A stretch of DNA of 60,948 bases from Rhodovarius lipocyclicus (GCF_009900765.1 NZ_JAAABL010000022.1:1-60948), one strand, 5' to 3'. Shown: positions 51,373-60,928, counted from the first letter of the stretch. Numbers and translations: made by a program. Notes: a model not told the origin generated them from the letters alone.

Positions 51373-54300
51373 TCAGCCCTCGCGCGGGACCGGGGCGCGG
51401 CGCGGTGCCGGCCGCAGCCGTTCCAGCGCCAGATAGATCACGGGCGTGGTGTACAGCGTGATGATCTGGCTCAGCAGCAGCCCGCCGATGACGGAGACCC
51501 CCAGCGGCAGGCGCAGCTCGCTGCCCGGGCCGCTGCCCAGCACCAGCGGCACCGCGCCCAGCAGGGCGGCCATGGTCGTCATCATGATGGGGCGGAAGCG
51601 CAGCACGCAGGCCTCGCGGATCGCGTCGAAGGCGGTCATGCCCTCGTCGCGCTGCGCCTCCAGCGCGAAGTCGATCATCATGATCGCGTTCTTCTTCACG
51701 ATGCCCATCAGCAGCACGATGCCGATCAGCCCCACCACCGACAGGTCGAGCCCCATCCACCACAGCGCCAGCAGCGCGCCGATGCCCGCCGAGGGCAAGG
51801 TGGAGAGGATGGTGATGGGATGGATCGCGCTTTCGTACAGCATGCCGAGCACGAGATAGATCACCACCACCGCCGCCAGGATCAGATAGGGCTCGCTGGC
51901 GAGCGACCGCGCGAATTCCGCGGCATCGCCCGAGAATTCGCCGCTCATCGTCTCGGGCATGCCCAGTGCCGCGCCCGCGCGCTCGATCGCCGCCACCGCG
52001 TGGCTGAGCGACACGCCCGGCGCCAGGTCGAAGCCCAGGGTCACGGCCGGGAACTGGTCCTGCCGCGTCACGGTCAGCGGCCCCGCCTGGCGGGTGATGG
52101 TGGCGATGCCCGACAGCGGCACCTGGTAGTTGCCGCTGGAACTGGCCGAGGTGGCCGCGACCGTCGCACCCGCCGTGACGGTGGTGGCCGCCGCCCCGCC
52201 GCCCGCGCCGCTGACGGCACCGGGCACGCGCAGCAGGCCGATCAGCGCCGGGTCGTCCCGCAGGGCGGGGTCCACCTCCAGCACCACGCGGTACTGGTTG
52301 GCCTGGCCATAGATGGTGGAGATCTGGCGCTGGCCGAAGCTGTCGTACAGCACGTCGTCCACCGCCTGCATGGTCACGCCCAGCCGCGCCGCCTGGTCGC
52401 GGTCCACCTGCACCGACAGGCGCAGCCCGCGGTCGCGCAGGTCGCTCGACACGTTGCGCAGCTCCGGCGCCTCATGCAGGCGGGCCACCAGGCGCGGGGT
52501 CCATTCGGCCAGCCGGGCGGGGTCTGAATCGCTCAGCGTGTACTGGAAGGCGGTGCCGCTGGCCCGCGCGCCGATGCGGATGTCTGGCACGGACTGGATC
52601 TGCGCCGAAATGTCCGGGATGGCGGCCAGCCGCGCGGAGAGGCGGTCCGCGATCTGCTGGGCGTTGGCGGTGCGTTCCGCGCGCGGGCGCAGCACGGCGG
52701 TCAGGCTGCCGAGATTCTGCGCGGCGTTGATGCCGCCCGCCCCCGCCACCGCCGTCACGCGCACCACATCCGGGTCCTGGCCCACGATGCGCGCGACCTC
52801 CTGCTGGCGCTCCATCAGGCGCGCGAAGGAGGCATCCTGCGCCACCTCCGTCGTCACGGTCAGCAGGCCGGTATCCTGCGCCGGCAGGAAGCCCTTGGGC
52901 ATCGCCACATACAGCCACACCGTGCCGCCGAGCGTGAGGAAGGTGAGCAGCAGCATCATCGCCTGGTGGCGCAGCGCGAAGTCGAGCGTGGTGGCGTAGC
53001 GGTCGCGCAGCCAGTCGAAGCCGCGCTCCGCGATGCGGGGCAGCAGGCCGGGCTTCATCTCGGCCGAGGGGCGCAGCAGCAGCCCCGTCATCATCGGCGT
53101 CAGCGTCAGCGACACCACCATGGAAACGAGGACGGAAATGGTGAGCGTCAGCGCGAATTCGCGGAACAGCCGCCCCACCACGCCCGTCATGAACAGCAGC
53201 GGGATGAACACCGCGATCAGCGAGACGGTCAGCGACACCACAGTGAAGCCGATCTGCGCGGCACCCTTGAAGGCGGCGGCGAGCGGCTTCTCGCCCTTCT
53301 CGATCAGGCGGACGATGTTCTCGATCATCACGATCGCGTCGTCCACGATGAAGCCCGTCGCGATGGTGAGCGCCATCAGGGACAGGTTGTCCATCGAGAA
53401 GCCGCACAGCCACATCACGCCGAAGGTGCCGATGATGGACAGCGGCAGGGCCACGGCGGGCACCAGCGTGGCACGGGCGCTGTGCAGGAACAGGTAGATC
53501 ACCATCACCACCAGCACGACCGACAGCACCAGGGTGAACTGCACCTCATGCACCGAGGCGCGGATGGTCTCCGTCCGGTCGGCCACCACGGTCAGGCGCA
53601 CGCCGGGGGGCAGGGCGTTCTGCAGGGTGGCCAGCTGGTCCTGCAGCCGGTCCACGGTGGCCACGATGTTGGCGCCGGGCTGGCGCTGCACGTCCAGCAG
53701 CACGGCGCGGTTGCCGTCCAGCCAGGCGGCGTTCAGCGTGTTCTCCAGCCCGTCCATCACATTGGCGACATCGGACAGCCGCACTGGCGCGCCGCCGCGC
53801 CAGGCGATGATGACATGGGCGAAATCGGCGGGCGCCGTGATCTGGTCGTTGGCCATGACGGTGCTGGCCTGCCGCGCGCCGTCCAGCGATCCCTTGGGGC
53901 CGGCCTGGTTGGCGGCCACCACGGCGCTGCGGATATCCTCCATCGACAGGCCATAGGCCGCCAGGCGCTGCGGGTCCGCCTGGATGCGCACGGCGGGGCG
54001 CATGTTGCCCTGCACCGACACCCGCCCCACGCCCGATACCTGGCTGAGCCTTTGCGCCAGCAGCGTATCCGCCACATCGGACAGGCGATGGATCGGCAGC
54101 GTGTCCGATGTCAGCGCCAGGGTCAGGATCGGCGGGTCCGCCGGGTTCACCTTGGAATAGACGGGCGGATAGGGAAGGTTCAGCGGCAGGGTGCCGCGCG
54201 CCGCGTTGATGGCCGCCTGCACATCCTGCGCCGCGTCGTCGATGTCCCGCCCCAGGTCGAATTGCAGCGTGATGCGCGACACGCCCGGCCCGGAGGAGGA

Positions 54301-54543
54301 GATCATCGAGGTCAGCCCCGCGATCTGGCCCAGCTGGCGCTCCAGGGAGGCGGTGATCTGCACCGCCGCTGTCTCCGGCGAGGCGCCGGGGAGCTGGGTG
54401 GTGACCTCGATGGTGGGGAAATCGACCTCCGGCAGGGCGGAGACCGGCAGCTGCATATAGCCCAGCACGCCGCCCAGCAGCATGGCGATGGCCAGCAGCG
54501 TGGTGGCGACAGGCCGGGCGATGAAGGGGGCGGAGACGTTCAC
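51373..54543 (-). CDS. mdtB: RND efflux permease, MdtB type
   Basis: A 1056-aa permease paralogous to the next gene. It begins NVSAPFIARPVATTLLAIAMLLGG and has the helix-4 proton-relay region IATGFIVDDAIVMIENIVR. A low-complexity insert (GAVSGAGGGAAATTVTAGAT) lies in the second periplasmic loop and is unusual for the family. GTG 54543 overlaps the adaptor stop (GTGA); a longer frame reaching 54924 would run through the adaptor gene and is rejected. It is coupled to both neighbours. Confidence 0.88.
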   Translation of the reverse strand: MNVSAPFIARPVATTLLAIAMLLGGVLGYMQLPVSALPEVDFPTIEVTTQLPGASPETAAVQITASLERQLGQIAGLTSMISSSGPGVSRITLQFDLGRDIDDAAQDVQAAINAARGTLPLNLPYPPVYSKVNPADPPILTLALTSDTLPIHRLSDVADTLLAQRLSQVSGVGRVSVQGNMRPAVRIQADPQRLAAYGLSMEDIRSAVVAANQAGPKGSLDGARQASTVMANDQITAPADFAHVIIAWRGGAPVRLSDVANVMDGLENTLNAAWLDGNRAVLLDVQRQPGANIVATVDRLQDQLATLQNALPPGVRLTVVADRTETIRASVHEVQFTLVLSVVLVVMVIYLFLHSARATLVPAVALPLSIIGTFGVMWLCGFSMDNLSLMALTIATGFIVDDAIVMIENIVRLIEKGEKPLAAAFKGAAQIGFTVVSLTVSLIAVFIPLLFMTGVVGRLFREFALTLTISVLVSMVVSLTLTPMMTGLLLRPSAEMKPGLLPRIAERGFDWLRDRYATTLDFALRHQAMMLLLTFLTLGGTVWLYVAMPKGFLPAQDTGLLTVTTEVAQDASFARLMERQQEVARIVGQDPDVVRVTAVAGAGGINAAQNLGSLTAVLRPRAERTANAQQIADRLSARLAAIPDISAQIQSVPDIRIGARASGTAFQYTLSDSDPARLAEWTPRLVARLHEAPELRNVSSDLRDRGLRLSVQVDRDQAARLGVTMQAVDDVLYDSFGQRQISTIYGQANQYRVVLEVDPALRDDPALIGLLRVPGAVSGAGGGAAATTVTAGATVAATSASSSGNYQVPLSGIATITRQAGPLTVTRQDQFPAVTLGFDLAPGVSLSHAVAAIERAGAALGMPETMSGEFSGDAAEFARSLASEPYLILAAVVVIYLVLGMLYESAIHPITILSTLPSAGIGALLALWWMGLDLSVVGLIGIVLLMGIVKKNAIMMIDFALEAQRDEGMTAFDAIREACVLRFRPIMMTTMAALLGAVPLVLGSGPGSELRLPLGVSVIGGLLLSQIITLYTTPVIYLALERLRPAPRRAPVPREG

Positions 54544-55820
54544 GGGCTGGGAGCGGGCGCGCTGGGGGCGCCGCGCCGTTCCCGCCTGCCCTGGCCGGGC
54601 TGGGGCGCGCCGTCCGGGGCGGCGCCGCCGCGCGGCCCCGGGTTCTGCCCGGCGGGCGGGCTGACGATCACCCGCGTGCCCGCATCCAGCCGCAACGCGC
54701 CGGAGGTGATGACCTGCTCGCCCGCCTGCAAGCCGTCCTCCACCACCGCCAGGCGTTCCGTCAGCAGGCCCAGCGTCAACGGGCGCTGCTGCACCGTGCT
54801 GTCCGGTTGCAGCACGAAGGCGAAGGCCCCCTGCGGGCCGCGCTGCACCGCCTCGACCGGGATGGTCAGCACCTGGCGCAGCAGGCCCACGGAAAGGCGC
54901 ACATTCACGAAGGCACCCGGCCACAACAATCCGTCATCGTTCGGGAAGGTCGCCTTGAAGCGCACCGTGCCGGTGGTGGTGTCCACCTGGTTGTCGGGGG
55001 TCAGCAGCGTGCCCTCGGCCTGGGTGGCGCCGTCGCGGCCCACCACCTGCACCGCCACCGGCCCGCGCTGCATCGCCGACAGCACCTGGCGCAGCTGCTG
55101 CTGCGGCAAGGTGAAGGCCACGGTGATCGGCCGCATCTGGTTCACCACCATGATGCCCGTGCTGTCGGAGGACCGGACCACATTGCCCGGGTCCACCTGC
55201 CTGAGGCCCACCCGGCCATCCACCGGGGAGCGGATGGTGGTGAAATCCAGCTGCGTGCGGGCGGAGGAGATGGCGGCCTCATCGGCCTGGATCTGCGCCT
55301 CATACTGCTGGACCAGGGCGCGCTGGGTATCCAGCTGCTGGCGGGAGGCACCGGCGCTGCGCGAGAGCTCGGCATAGCGTTGCAGGTCGATGCGGGCATT
55401 GGCCAGCAGGGCCTGGTCCTGGGCGCGCTTGGCCTCGGCCTGGGCCAGGGCGGCGGCGTAGGTGCGCGGGTCGATGCGCGCCACCACGGTGCCGGCCCGC
55501 ACCTCCTGCCCCTCGGTCACGGCCACTTCCAGCAGCACGCCATCCACCTGGGCGCGCAGGGTGACGGCGTTCAGCGCCTGCACCGTGCCCAGCGCCGCCA
55601 GCCGGATGGGGATGTCCCGCGGGGCGGCGGCCACGGCGGCGACGGGGATGGGCGGGCGGCCCTGGCCGCGCCGGGCGGTCTCGGCGGTGGGCTGGGCGAG
55701 CCGTGTCCAGTAATACCAGCCCCCGGCCCCGCCGGCCGCCAGCAGGATCAGCAGCAGCCAGGGCCAGGCGCGGCGCTTCCGGCGGGGCGGGGGGGCGGCC
55801 ATGCCGGGGGTTTCGCTCAT
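54540..55820 (-). CDS. mdtA: RND efflux periplasmic adaptor, MdtA type
   Basis: A 426-aa membrane-fusion protein linking the permeases to the outer-membrane channel. It has an N-terminal anchor (WPWLLLILLAAGGAGGWYYW), half-motifs of the lipoyl domain (LRAQVDGVLLEVAVTEGQEV and RSPVDGRVG), a helical hairpin at about 95-175, a beta-barrel domain and a Pro/Gly-rich tail. The start at 55820 (MSETPG) has GGAG upstream; ATG 55838, overlapping the previous stop as TAATG, is an equal alternative. Confidence 0.88.
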   Translation of the reverse strand: MSETPGMAAPPPRRKRRAWPWLLLILLAAGGAGGWYYWTRLAQPTAETARRGQGRPPIPVAAVAAAPRDIPIRLAALGTVQALNAVTLRAQVDGVLLEVAVTEGQEVRAGTVVARIDPRTYAAALAQAEAKRAQDQALLANARIDLQRYAELSRSAGASRQQLDTQRALVQQYEAQIQADEAAISSARTQLDFTTIRSPVDGRVGLRQVDPGNVVRSSDSTGIMVVNQMRPITVAFTLPQQQLRQVLSAMQRGPVAVQVVGRDGATQAEGTLLTPDNQVDTTTGTVRFKATFPNDDGLLWPGAFVNVRLSVGLLRQVLTIPVEAVQRGPQGAFAFVLQPDSTVQQRPLTLGLLTERLAVVEDGLQAGEQVITSGALRLDAGTRVIVSPPAGQNPGPRGGAAPDGAPQPGQGRRERRGAPSAPAPSP

Positions 55821-55837
55821 CGGGGAATCTCCGGGCA

Positions 55838-57232
55838 TTACGACCATCCTCCACCCAGGGCGCGGAACAGGCCCACCGCCGCCTGGAAGCGCGCCAGCCG
55901 CACCTGCACCAGCTGGTTCCTGGCCGAGAACAGGGTCTGCTGCGTGTTCAGCACATTGATCAGCGGCACGGTGCCGACGCGGAACTGGTTTTCCGCGATG
56001 GTCTGCGCGGCCTGGGCGCTGCGGGTGGCGGCGGCCTGCAGGCTTTCCTGGTCCGTGGTTTCGCGCAGGGCGACGATCGCGTTCTCGGTATCCACCAGCG
56101 CGGCGACGATGGCCTTGCGGTAGTCTTCCAGCATCTCGGTGGCCTGGGCCTCGGTCAGGCGCAATTGCGCGCGCAGCTGACCGAACTGGAACACCGGCTG
56201 GGTCAGCCCCGCCGCCAGGCTGAACAGGGCGGAGCCGGGGCGGATCAGATTCTCGATCACCAGGCTCTGGAAGCCGCCGCTGGCCGTGAGGGTGACGGTG
56301 GGCAGCAGCGCCGCCCGGGCGCTGACCACGCTGGCCTGGTACTGGGCCAGCGTCGCCTCGGCCTGGGCGATGTCGGGGCGGCGGGTCAGCACCTCGGCGG
56401 GCAGGCCGGGGCTGGCCGGGGGCACGCGCAGGTCGCCCAGGGTCAGGCGCGGGGCGTCGATGCGTTCCGGCACCTGGCCGGTCAGCGTGCCCAGGGAGGC
56501 GGTGTTCTGCGCCACCGCCTGCCGCAGCGGGGGCAGCAGCGCGCGCTGCTGGTCCACCAGGGTCTGCTGCTGCGCCAGTTCCAGCCCGGCGGAGGTGCCG
56601 GCCGCCACCTGGCGTTGCAGCACGGCCAGGATGCGTTCGGCCGCCGCCAGGTTCTGCTGCTGGATGTCCAGCTGCTCCCGCGAGGCGAGGATCTGCAGAT
56701 AGGTGTTGGCGATGCTGGCCTGGGTGGTCAGGGCCACCACCGCCAGGTTGAAGCGGCTGGCGGAACGGGCCTGGCGCGCGGCCTCCAGCGCCGCGCGGTT
56801 GCGGCCCCAGAAATCCAGCTCATAGCTGGCGCTGAGCGTGGCGGCGCTGAGGGTGCGCTGGGTAGCGCTGGCGCGTGCCGGGGTGCTGGTGGAGCCGGGG
56901 GTCTGGCTGCGGGTGACGCTGGTGGAGATGCCGCCGGTGGGCAGCAGCGCCTGGCCGGTGATGCGCACCTGGGCGTCAGCCTGGCGCAGCCGGGCCTCCG
57001 CCGCGCGGATGTCGAAGCTGCCGGCGGCGGCGGCGGCCATCAGGGCGTCGAGTTCCGGGGAGCCGAAGCCCTTCCACCAATCGGCGGAGGGCCAGGCGGC
57101 GGGCGCACCGGTGCCGGCGGTGAATTCCGCGGGGGTGTCGATGCCCGGATCCGTGCCCGGCAGCCGCACGGCGCAGCCGGACAGCAGCAAGGCCGCGCAA
57201 AGGGCGCGGCGCGGAGCGGCAGGGGGAAGCAT
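55838..57232 (-). CDS. Outer-membrane efflux lipoprotein, NodT/OprM type
   Basis: A 464-aa outer-membrane factor. The lipoprotein signal ends in LLLSGCAV (lipobox LSGC). WWKGFGSPELDALMAAA is the classic start of the mature NodT-type channel. Two repeats of the OEP domain follow, the second with FGQLRAQLRLTEAQ and QFRVGTVPLINVLNTQQTLFSARNQLV. ATG 57232 lies 2 bp behind the marR stop codon; a TTG at 57238 is possible. It completes a tripartite pump with the three genes downstream. Confidence 0.9.
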   Translation of the reverse strand: MLPPAAPRRALCAALLLSGCAVRLPGTDPGIDTPAEFTAGTGAPAAWPSADWWKGFGSPELDALMAAAAAGSFDIRAAEARLRQADAQVRITGQALLPTGGISTSVTRSQTPGSTSTPARASATQRTLSAATLSASYELDFWGRNRAALEAARQARSASRFNLAVVALTTQASIANTYLQILASREQLDIQQQNLAAAERILAVLQRQVAAGTSAGLELAQQQTLVDQQRALLPPLRQAVAQNTASLGTLTGQVPERIDAPRLTLGDLRVPPASPGLPAEVLTRRPDIAQAEATLAQYQASVVSARAALLPTVTLTASGGFQSLVIENLIRPGSALFSLAAGLTQPVFQFGQLRAQLRLTEAQATEMLEDYRKAIVAALVDTENAIVALRETTDQESLQAAATRSAQAAQTIAENQFRVGTVPLINVLNTQQTLFSARNQLVQVRLARFQAAVGLFRALGGGWS

Positions 57233-57234
57233 GC

Positions 57235-57708
57235 TCAATGGGATGCGCTTTCGCTCAAGGCCAGTTTCATCATGACTTCCGACGCGGAGAGCAAGGTGCG
57301 GCGTTCCTGGGGCGTCAGGGCACGGGTCATGGCCTGCTCCAGCCAGGCGTGCCTTCGGCGCAGGTCCTGTACCAGAACGGCGCGGCCACGGGGTGTGACG
57401 GAAATCATCAAACTGCGCCGATCCGTGTCGCTGCGGTGGCGCTCGATCAGGCCTTCCTTCTCCAGCGCGGCGATGAGGCGGGTGAGGGATTGCGGCTGCA
57501 GGCGTTCCGCCGCGGCGAGCTGCGCGGCGGGGAGCGGGCCGGAGCGGCTGAGGGTGCCGAGCAGGCTGAGGGTGGCGATGCTGGCCGAACCCGGCGGGCG
57601 TTCGGACCGCAGGCGACGGCCGAGGGCCATCACCCCATGCATGACCGCGAGACCTTCGCCTTGTTCCGGCATGTGGTGGGGCGCCTGTGTCGGTTCGACA
57701 CTACGCAT
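57235..57708 (-). CDS. MarR-family regulator
   Basis: A 157-aa winged-helix repressor. PAAQLAAAERLQPQSLTRLIAALEKEGLIERHRSDTDRRS is the MarR DNA-binding core, with the DxRxx wing. It is the first gene of the efflux operon and ends next to the outer-membrane factor start. By family habit it represses its own operon and releases DNA when it binds a toxic compound. A palindrome over its start codon (57702-57714) is a candidate operator. Confidence 0.9.
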   Translation of the reverse strand: MRSVEPTQAPHHMPEQGEGLAVMHGVMALGRRLRSERPPGSASIATLSLLGTLSRSGPLPAAQLAAAERLQPQSLTRLIAALEKEGLIERHRSDTDRRSLMISVTPRGRAVLVQDLRRRHAWLEQAMTRALTPQERRTLLSASEVMMKLALSESASH

Positions 57709-57714
57709 AGCGTA
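57702..57714. promoter_or_regulatory. Candidate MarR operator
   Basis: TACGC-ATA-GCGTA is a perfect inverted repeat covering the marR start codon region. The adjoining upstream DNA (TATTATTG) is the only AT-rich stretch nearby and probably part of the promoter. Confidence 0.4.
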
Positions 57715-57877
57715 TTATTGGGGGAGGGTCGATAGAAGTGGAGGGGACCCGGGCTGTAACGCGCAACGCCCGCTGACCATGAGGTGAGCGGGTGCTGTGT
57801 GCTGGATATGGATGCGGGGACACGCAGCCGGCCTCAGCGGTGTATCGAGGTTCACATCTGGCCTCGGGCCTCAAACG

Positions 57878-58015
57878 CTACCCGAGCAGCGAATGCACTG
57901 GCACCGCCGGCGTGACCTCCCGGGCGATCTCCATAAGATGCCGGTGATGGGTCAGGTAGATGACCTGTCCCAGCTTCGCCAGATCCTCCGGCATCGGCAC
58001 CGACGGATTTGGACT
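57878..58015 (-). pseudogene. C-terminal fragment of an SMC/YhaN-like ATPase gene
   Basis: In one minus-strand frame 45 codons and a stop read SPNPSVPMPEDLAKLGQVIY and LTHHRHLMEIAREVTPAVPV. LGQVIYLTHHRHL is the strand and His switch found at the end of large ABC-type ATPases (pattern QVxxFTHHxHLxxxA). The frame has no start of its own and overlaps in another frame the small frame starting at 58125. It is best explained as the tail of a larger gene left after a deletion. The rest of 57715-58129 shows nothing more. Confidence 0.6.
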
Positions 58016-58125
58016 TCGCCAGACGCGCCCGCAAGCCAACTGTCCACGGGCCCTAGCCGCCCTGCCATGAAATCGGCGTTCGCTTTCGGCTCGAGAAAGC
58101 GTTCTTCCGGGGCATCTTCGGCCAT
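57952..58125 (-). CDS. Short frame coupled to the methyltransferase gene, probably truncated
   Basis: ATG 58125 lies 4 bp behind the methyltransferase stop, with GAGGAA as ribosome site, so it should be translated. It encodes 57 aa: the first 36 (MAEDAPEERFLEPKANADFM, then AGRLGPVDSWLAGASG) look like a genuine protein start; the rest is Arg/Trp/Cys-rich and out of frame with the ATPase fragment it overlaps. This suggests a second gene of the modification operon that lost its body. Confidence 0.4.
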   Translation of the reverse strand: MAEDAPEERFLEPKANADFMAGRLGPVDSWLAGASGEVQIRRCRCRRIWRSWDRSST

Positions 58126-58129
58126 TTCC

Positions 58130-60928
58130 TCAACCCCCGACAGAAAACACCTTCATCACCTCATCGCCGAGGTGGTTGATGACCTTCACCGCGATCCGCC
58201 CGCTGGCCGGCTTCGGGAAGGGGCGGGAGACATCGCTGTTCAGGCTGGACCAGGCTTCCTCGTCGATCTCCGCCCGCAGCGTCGTCTTCAGCGCCTTGTA
58301 GGGATCATTGGCGCCAAGGAAGTAGGCGTGGCGGACGAAGAAGCTTTCCTCGTTGTAGTCGGTGTCGATCATCCACAGCGCGATGCCCTCCTTGCCCTCG
58401 GAGACGACCTCGCCGGTCTGCGGCTTGAACACGTCCACGCCCTCGATCGTCACCTGCACCATGCCGTCCGGCGTTGTGTCGATGCGGATGTCCGGCTCGC
58501 CGAAAATGACGAAGAGGTTGCCGGCGCTGGTGGCCTTCAGGTCCTTCGCCATGTGCAAATCGGGGTTCATGCGCGCCTTCAGCACGCGCACCCGGCCGAG
58601 CTTGTCGAATTCCGCCGAATGGGCGTCATAGGCGAAGGCGCAGGCGATCAGCACATCGAAGCCGGCATCCCCGGCCTCTCGCGCCGCAGCCACCAGGTCG
58701 GGGCGGGAGACGGTGCCGAATTCGGGGCCGATGAAGATGCCGGCGCGGCGCTCGGTCTCGCCCTCCATGAAGCGGCCCTCGGCGGCGATGAGGTCGCCGG
58801 GCCAGCCGGTGAGGCTGGTGAAGGTGATGCGGTCGGCCTTGTCGGCCTGCTGCACGCCGGCGCTGCGCAAATTCTCCAGGATCATGCTGGCGAAGTCACG
58901 CACCGCCGTGTCGCGGTCCGGGGCGGCGCGGCGGCTCTCGGCGGCGGCGAGGGTGTCGATCAGCTCGTCATCCCAATCCACCGCCAGCGTCCGGTGGGGC
59001 GAGAGGCTTTCGACCGTGAAGGGGCCGGCGACGCGGGTGCGCGAGCGGTCCTCATAGGGCTTGTCGTAGAGGTATTCGACATCGGCGCGGGCGGCGATGG
59101 AGGCGTCGATCTCCTTCTGGCGGGCGATGCGCGCCTGCCACCAGGCGGCATGGGCTTCCTTGGCCACGGCGGGCCATTCGGCCGCGGCCTCACGCGGGAT
59201 TTCCCATTCCTGCCAGCCCTTGCCGAGGGCCTGGTTGAGCGTGGCGCGGAGCGGTTCCAGCACCGTCTGCGCCTGTTCCCAGATCACGTCGATCTCGGCG
59301 TTGTTGGCGATGGATTTCAGGGTGATGTGCGGCACGCGCTCATAGACGAAGCCCTGGCGCAGGCGGCCGGCGGTCGGCGTGGTCTTGGGCGCGGTGCGGG
59401 TGACTTCGCCTTCCTTGCGCTGGCCCTCGGGGCTGTCGGCCAGCAGGTAATAGGGGTAGCGCGCGCCCATCAGGCGCGAGCGGGCCAGCGCCAGGGAGAC
59501 GCGGGAGGTGTCGATGGTGATCCAGCGGCGGCCCCATTGCTCGGCGACAGTAGCGGTGGTGCCAGAACCGCAGGTGGGATCGAGGACGAGGTCGTCAGGA
59601 TCGGTGGTCATCAGAATGCAGCGCTTAATCGCCTCTGATGCCGTCTGAACGACATAGACTTTCGGGTCGGCCCGGCTTTGAACGCCACCAATGTCAGTCC
59701 AGACATTTGTAACTGGGAATGCTGGATAGTCGTCAAGATAGCGGACATAACGCAGGCCACTCCCCATAATCTCGATTCGATCGGATCTGATGAGACGCGG
59801 GAAAGAGCTCTGCTCAGTCTTCCAGTATCCTTTAGGGAAAAATGCACGACCCTGAAACTTTACTTCATAACGCGTGCCAGGACTTTGGCTAGTCAAATCA
59901 CTCGTTGTGAAGAGGCGATGATCGCCCATGGCTTGGCGCCGAGGGGAAACCTGATAGCGGGCCGCGCCCTCCTCACCTGCTGTTTTTATCCGTAAACTTT
60001 GCCGAAACTTCAACGAAGATCTTTGTTTTGAATACCAGAGAATATAGTCCGAAACAGAGGACAATTCATTTGAAGACTGAGCGGAGGTTTTTGTGAATGT
60101 AATCTGACTGACAATCTGATCTGGGCCAAAAACTTCGTCCAATATTGCTCGCACGCGATGTACATTCTCGTCGCCGATCTGTACGAAAATCGACCCACTC
60201 TCATGCAGCAGGTCGCGCGCCACCGTCAGCCGGTCCCGCAGATAGGTCAGGTACGAATGGATGCCGTCGCGCCAGGTGTCGCGGAAGGCGCGCACCTGCT
60301 CCGGCTCCCGCGTCACATGGCTTTTGTCGCCATCCTTCACGTCGCGGCTGGTGGTGCTCCACTGGAAGTTGCTGTTGAACTTGATGCCATAGGGCGGGTC
60401 GAAATAGATGCACTGCACCTGCCCGCGCAGCCCCTCCCGCTCCGCCAGGCTGGCCATCACTGAAAGAGAATCGCCCAGGATCATGCGGTTCGACCAGTGC
60501 TGGTCGTGCCGGTAGAACTCCGTCGCCGCCGCGCTGTCGCGCAGCCCGTTGAAGTCGGAAAACAGGTCCGGCATGGCGCCCGGCGCCTCTTCCGCCCGCC
60601 GCCGGCTCTGACGCTTCAAATCCTCGATCAGGACCTGCGGGTGCACCTTTTCCTGGATATACAGCGGCGGCGCCTGCACGATCAGGTCGGACCAGTCCTG
60701 CTCATCCTTGCCGCGCCAGACCAGCTGCGGGTCCAGGTCGCGGTTGCGCCGTTCATAGGCGAGTTGGATGGGCGTCTTGTCCTCCGCCCGCATCACGGAT
60801 TCGAACTCGGCGGTGGGGATGTTCTTCCGCGTGGCGTCGTCGTGGCGATAGCTCTGCACCGGGCGGCCGGGGCCGGCGGCGGACGGGCGCGGCGGGGGCG
60901 CGGCGCGGGTTCCCGGCGCCTGGGCCAT
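58130..60928 (-). CDS. Type III-like site-specific DNA methyltransferase (adenine, beta class)
   Basis: A 932-aa enzyme. Catalytic motif IV is DPPY at 177-180 (CIYFDPPYGIKF), and the SAM motif I is LVLDPTCGSGTT at 447-458. Motif IV before motif I, with the recognition region between, is the beta-class order used by type III Mod proteins. A further 470 residues form an accessory C-terminal domain. The N-terminal QLAYERRNRDLDPQLVWRGKDEQDW block is conserved in this family. Residues about 255-438 are encoded by AT-richer DNA. The usual helicase-nuclease partner is not in the window; it could lie beyond the right edge or be lost. Confidence 0.88.
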   Translation of the reverse strand: MAQAPGTRAAPPPRPSAAGPGRPVQSYRHDDATRKNIPTAEFESVMRAEDKTPIQLAYERRNRDLDPQLVWRGKDEQDWSDLIVQAPPLYIQEKVHPQVLIEDLKRQSRRRAEEAPGAMPDLFSDFNGLRDSAAATEFYRHDQHWSNRMILGDSLSVMASLAEREGLRGQVQCIYFDPPYGIKFNSNFQWSTTSRDVKDGDKSHVTREPEQVRAFRDTWRDGIHSYLTYLRDRLTVARDLLHESGSIFVQIGDENVHRVRAILDEVFGPDQIVSQITFTKTSAQSSNELSSVSDYILWYSKQRSSLKFRQSLRIKTAGEEGAARYQVSPRRQAMGDHRLFTTSDLTSQSPGTRYEVKFQGRAFFPKGYWKTEQSSFPRLIRSDRIEIMGSGLRYVRYLDDYPAFPVTNVWTDIGGVQSRADPKVYVVQTASEAIKRCILMTTDPDDLVLDPTCGSGTTATVAEQWGRRWITIDTSRVSLALARSRLMGARYPYYLLADSPEGQRKEGEVTRTAPKTTPTAGRLRQGFVYERVPHITLKSIANNAEIDVIWEQAQTVLEPLRATLNQALGKGWQEWEIPREAAAEWPAVAKEAHAAWWQARIARQKEIDASIAARADVEYLYDKPYEDRSRTRVAGPFTVESLSPHRTLAVDWDDELIDTLAAAESRRAAPDRDTAVRDFASMILENLRSAGVQQADKADRITFTSLTGWPGDLIAAEGRFMEGETERRAGIFIGPEFGTVSRPDLVAAAREAGDAGFDVLIACAFAYDAHSAEFDKLGRVRVLKARMNPDLHMAKDLKATSAGNLFVIFGEPDIRIDTTPDGMVQVTIEGVDVFKPQTGEVVSEGKEGIALWMIDTDYNEESFFVRHAYFLGANDPYKALKTTLRAEIDEEAWSSLNSDVSRPFPKPASGRIAVKVINHLGDEVMKVFSVGG

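Noticed and set aside
52966..56123. Long plus-strand open frames opposite the efflux genes
   Set aside because: Antisense shadows in His/Gln/Arg-rich frames; the minus-strand genes explain this DNA fully.
57852..58034. 60-codon minus-strand frame in the scar region
   Set aside because: It is a third frame across the two remnant genes and has no conserved texture; the other two frames carry the recognisable residues.
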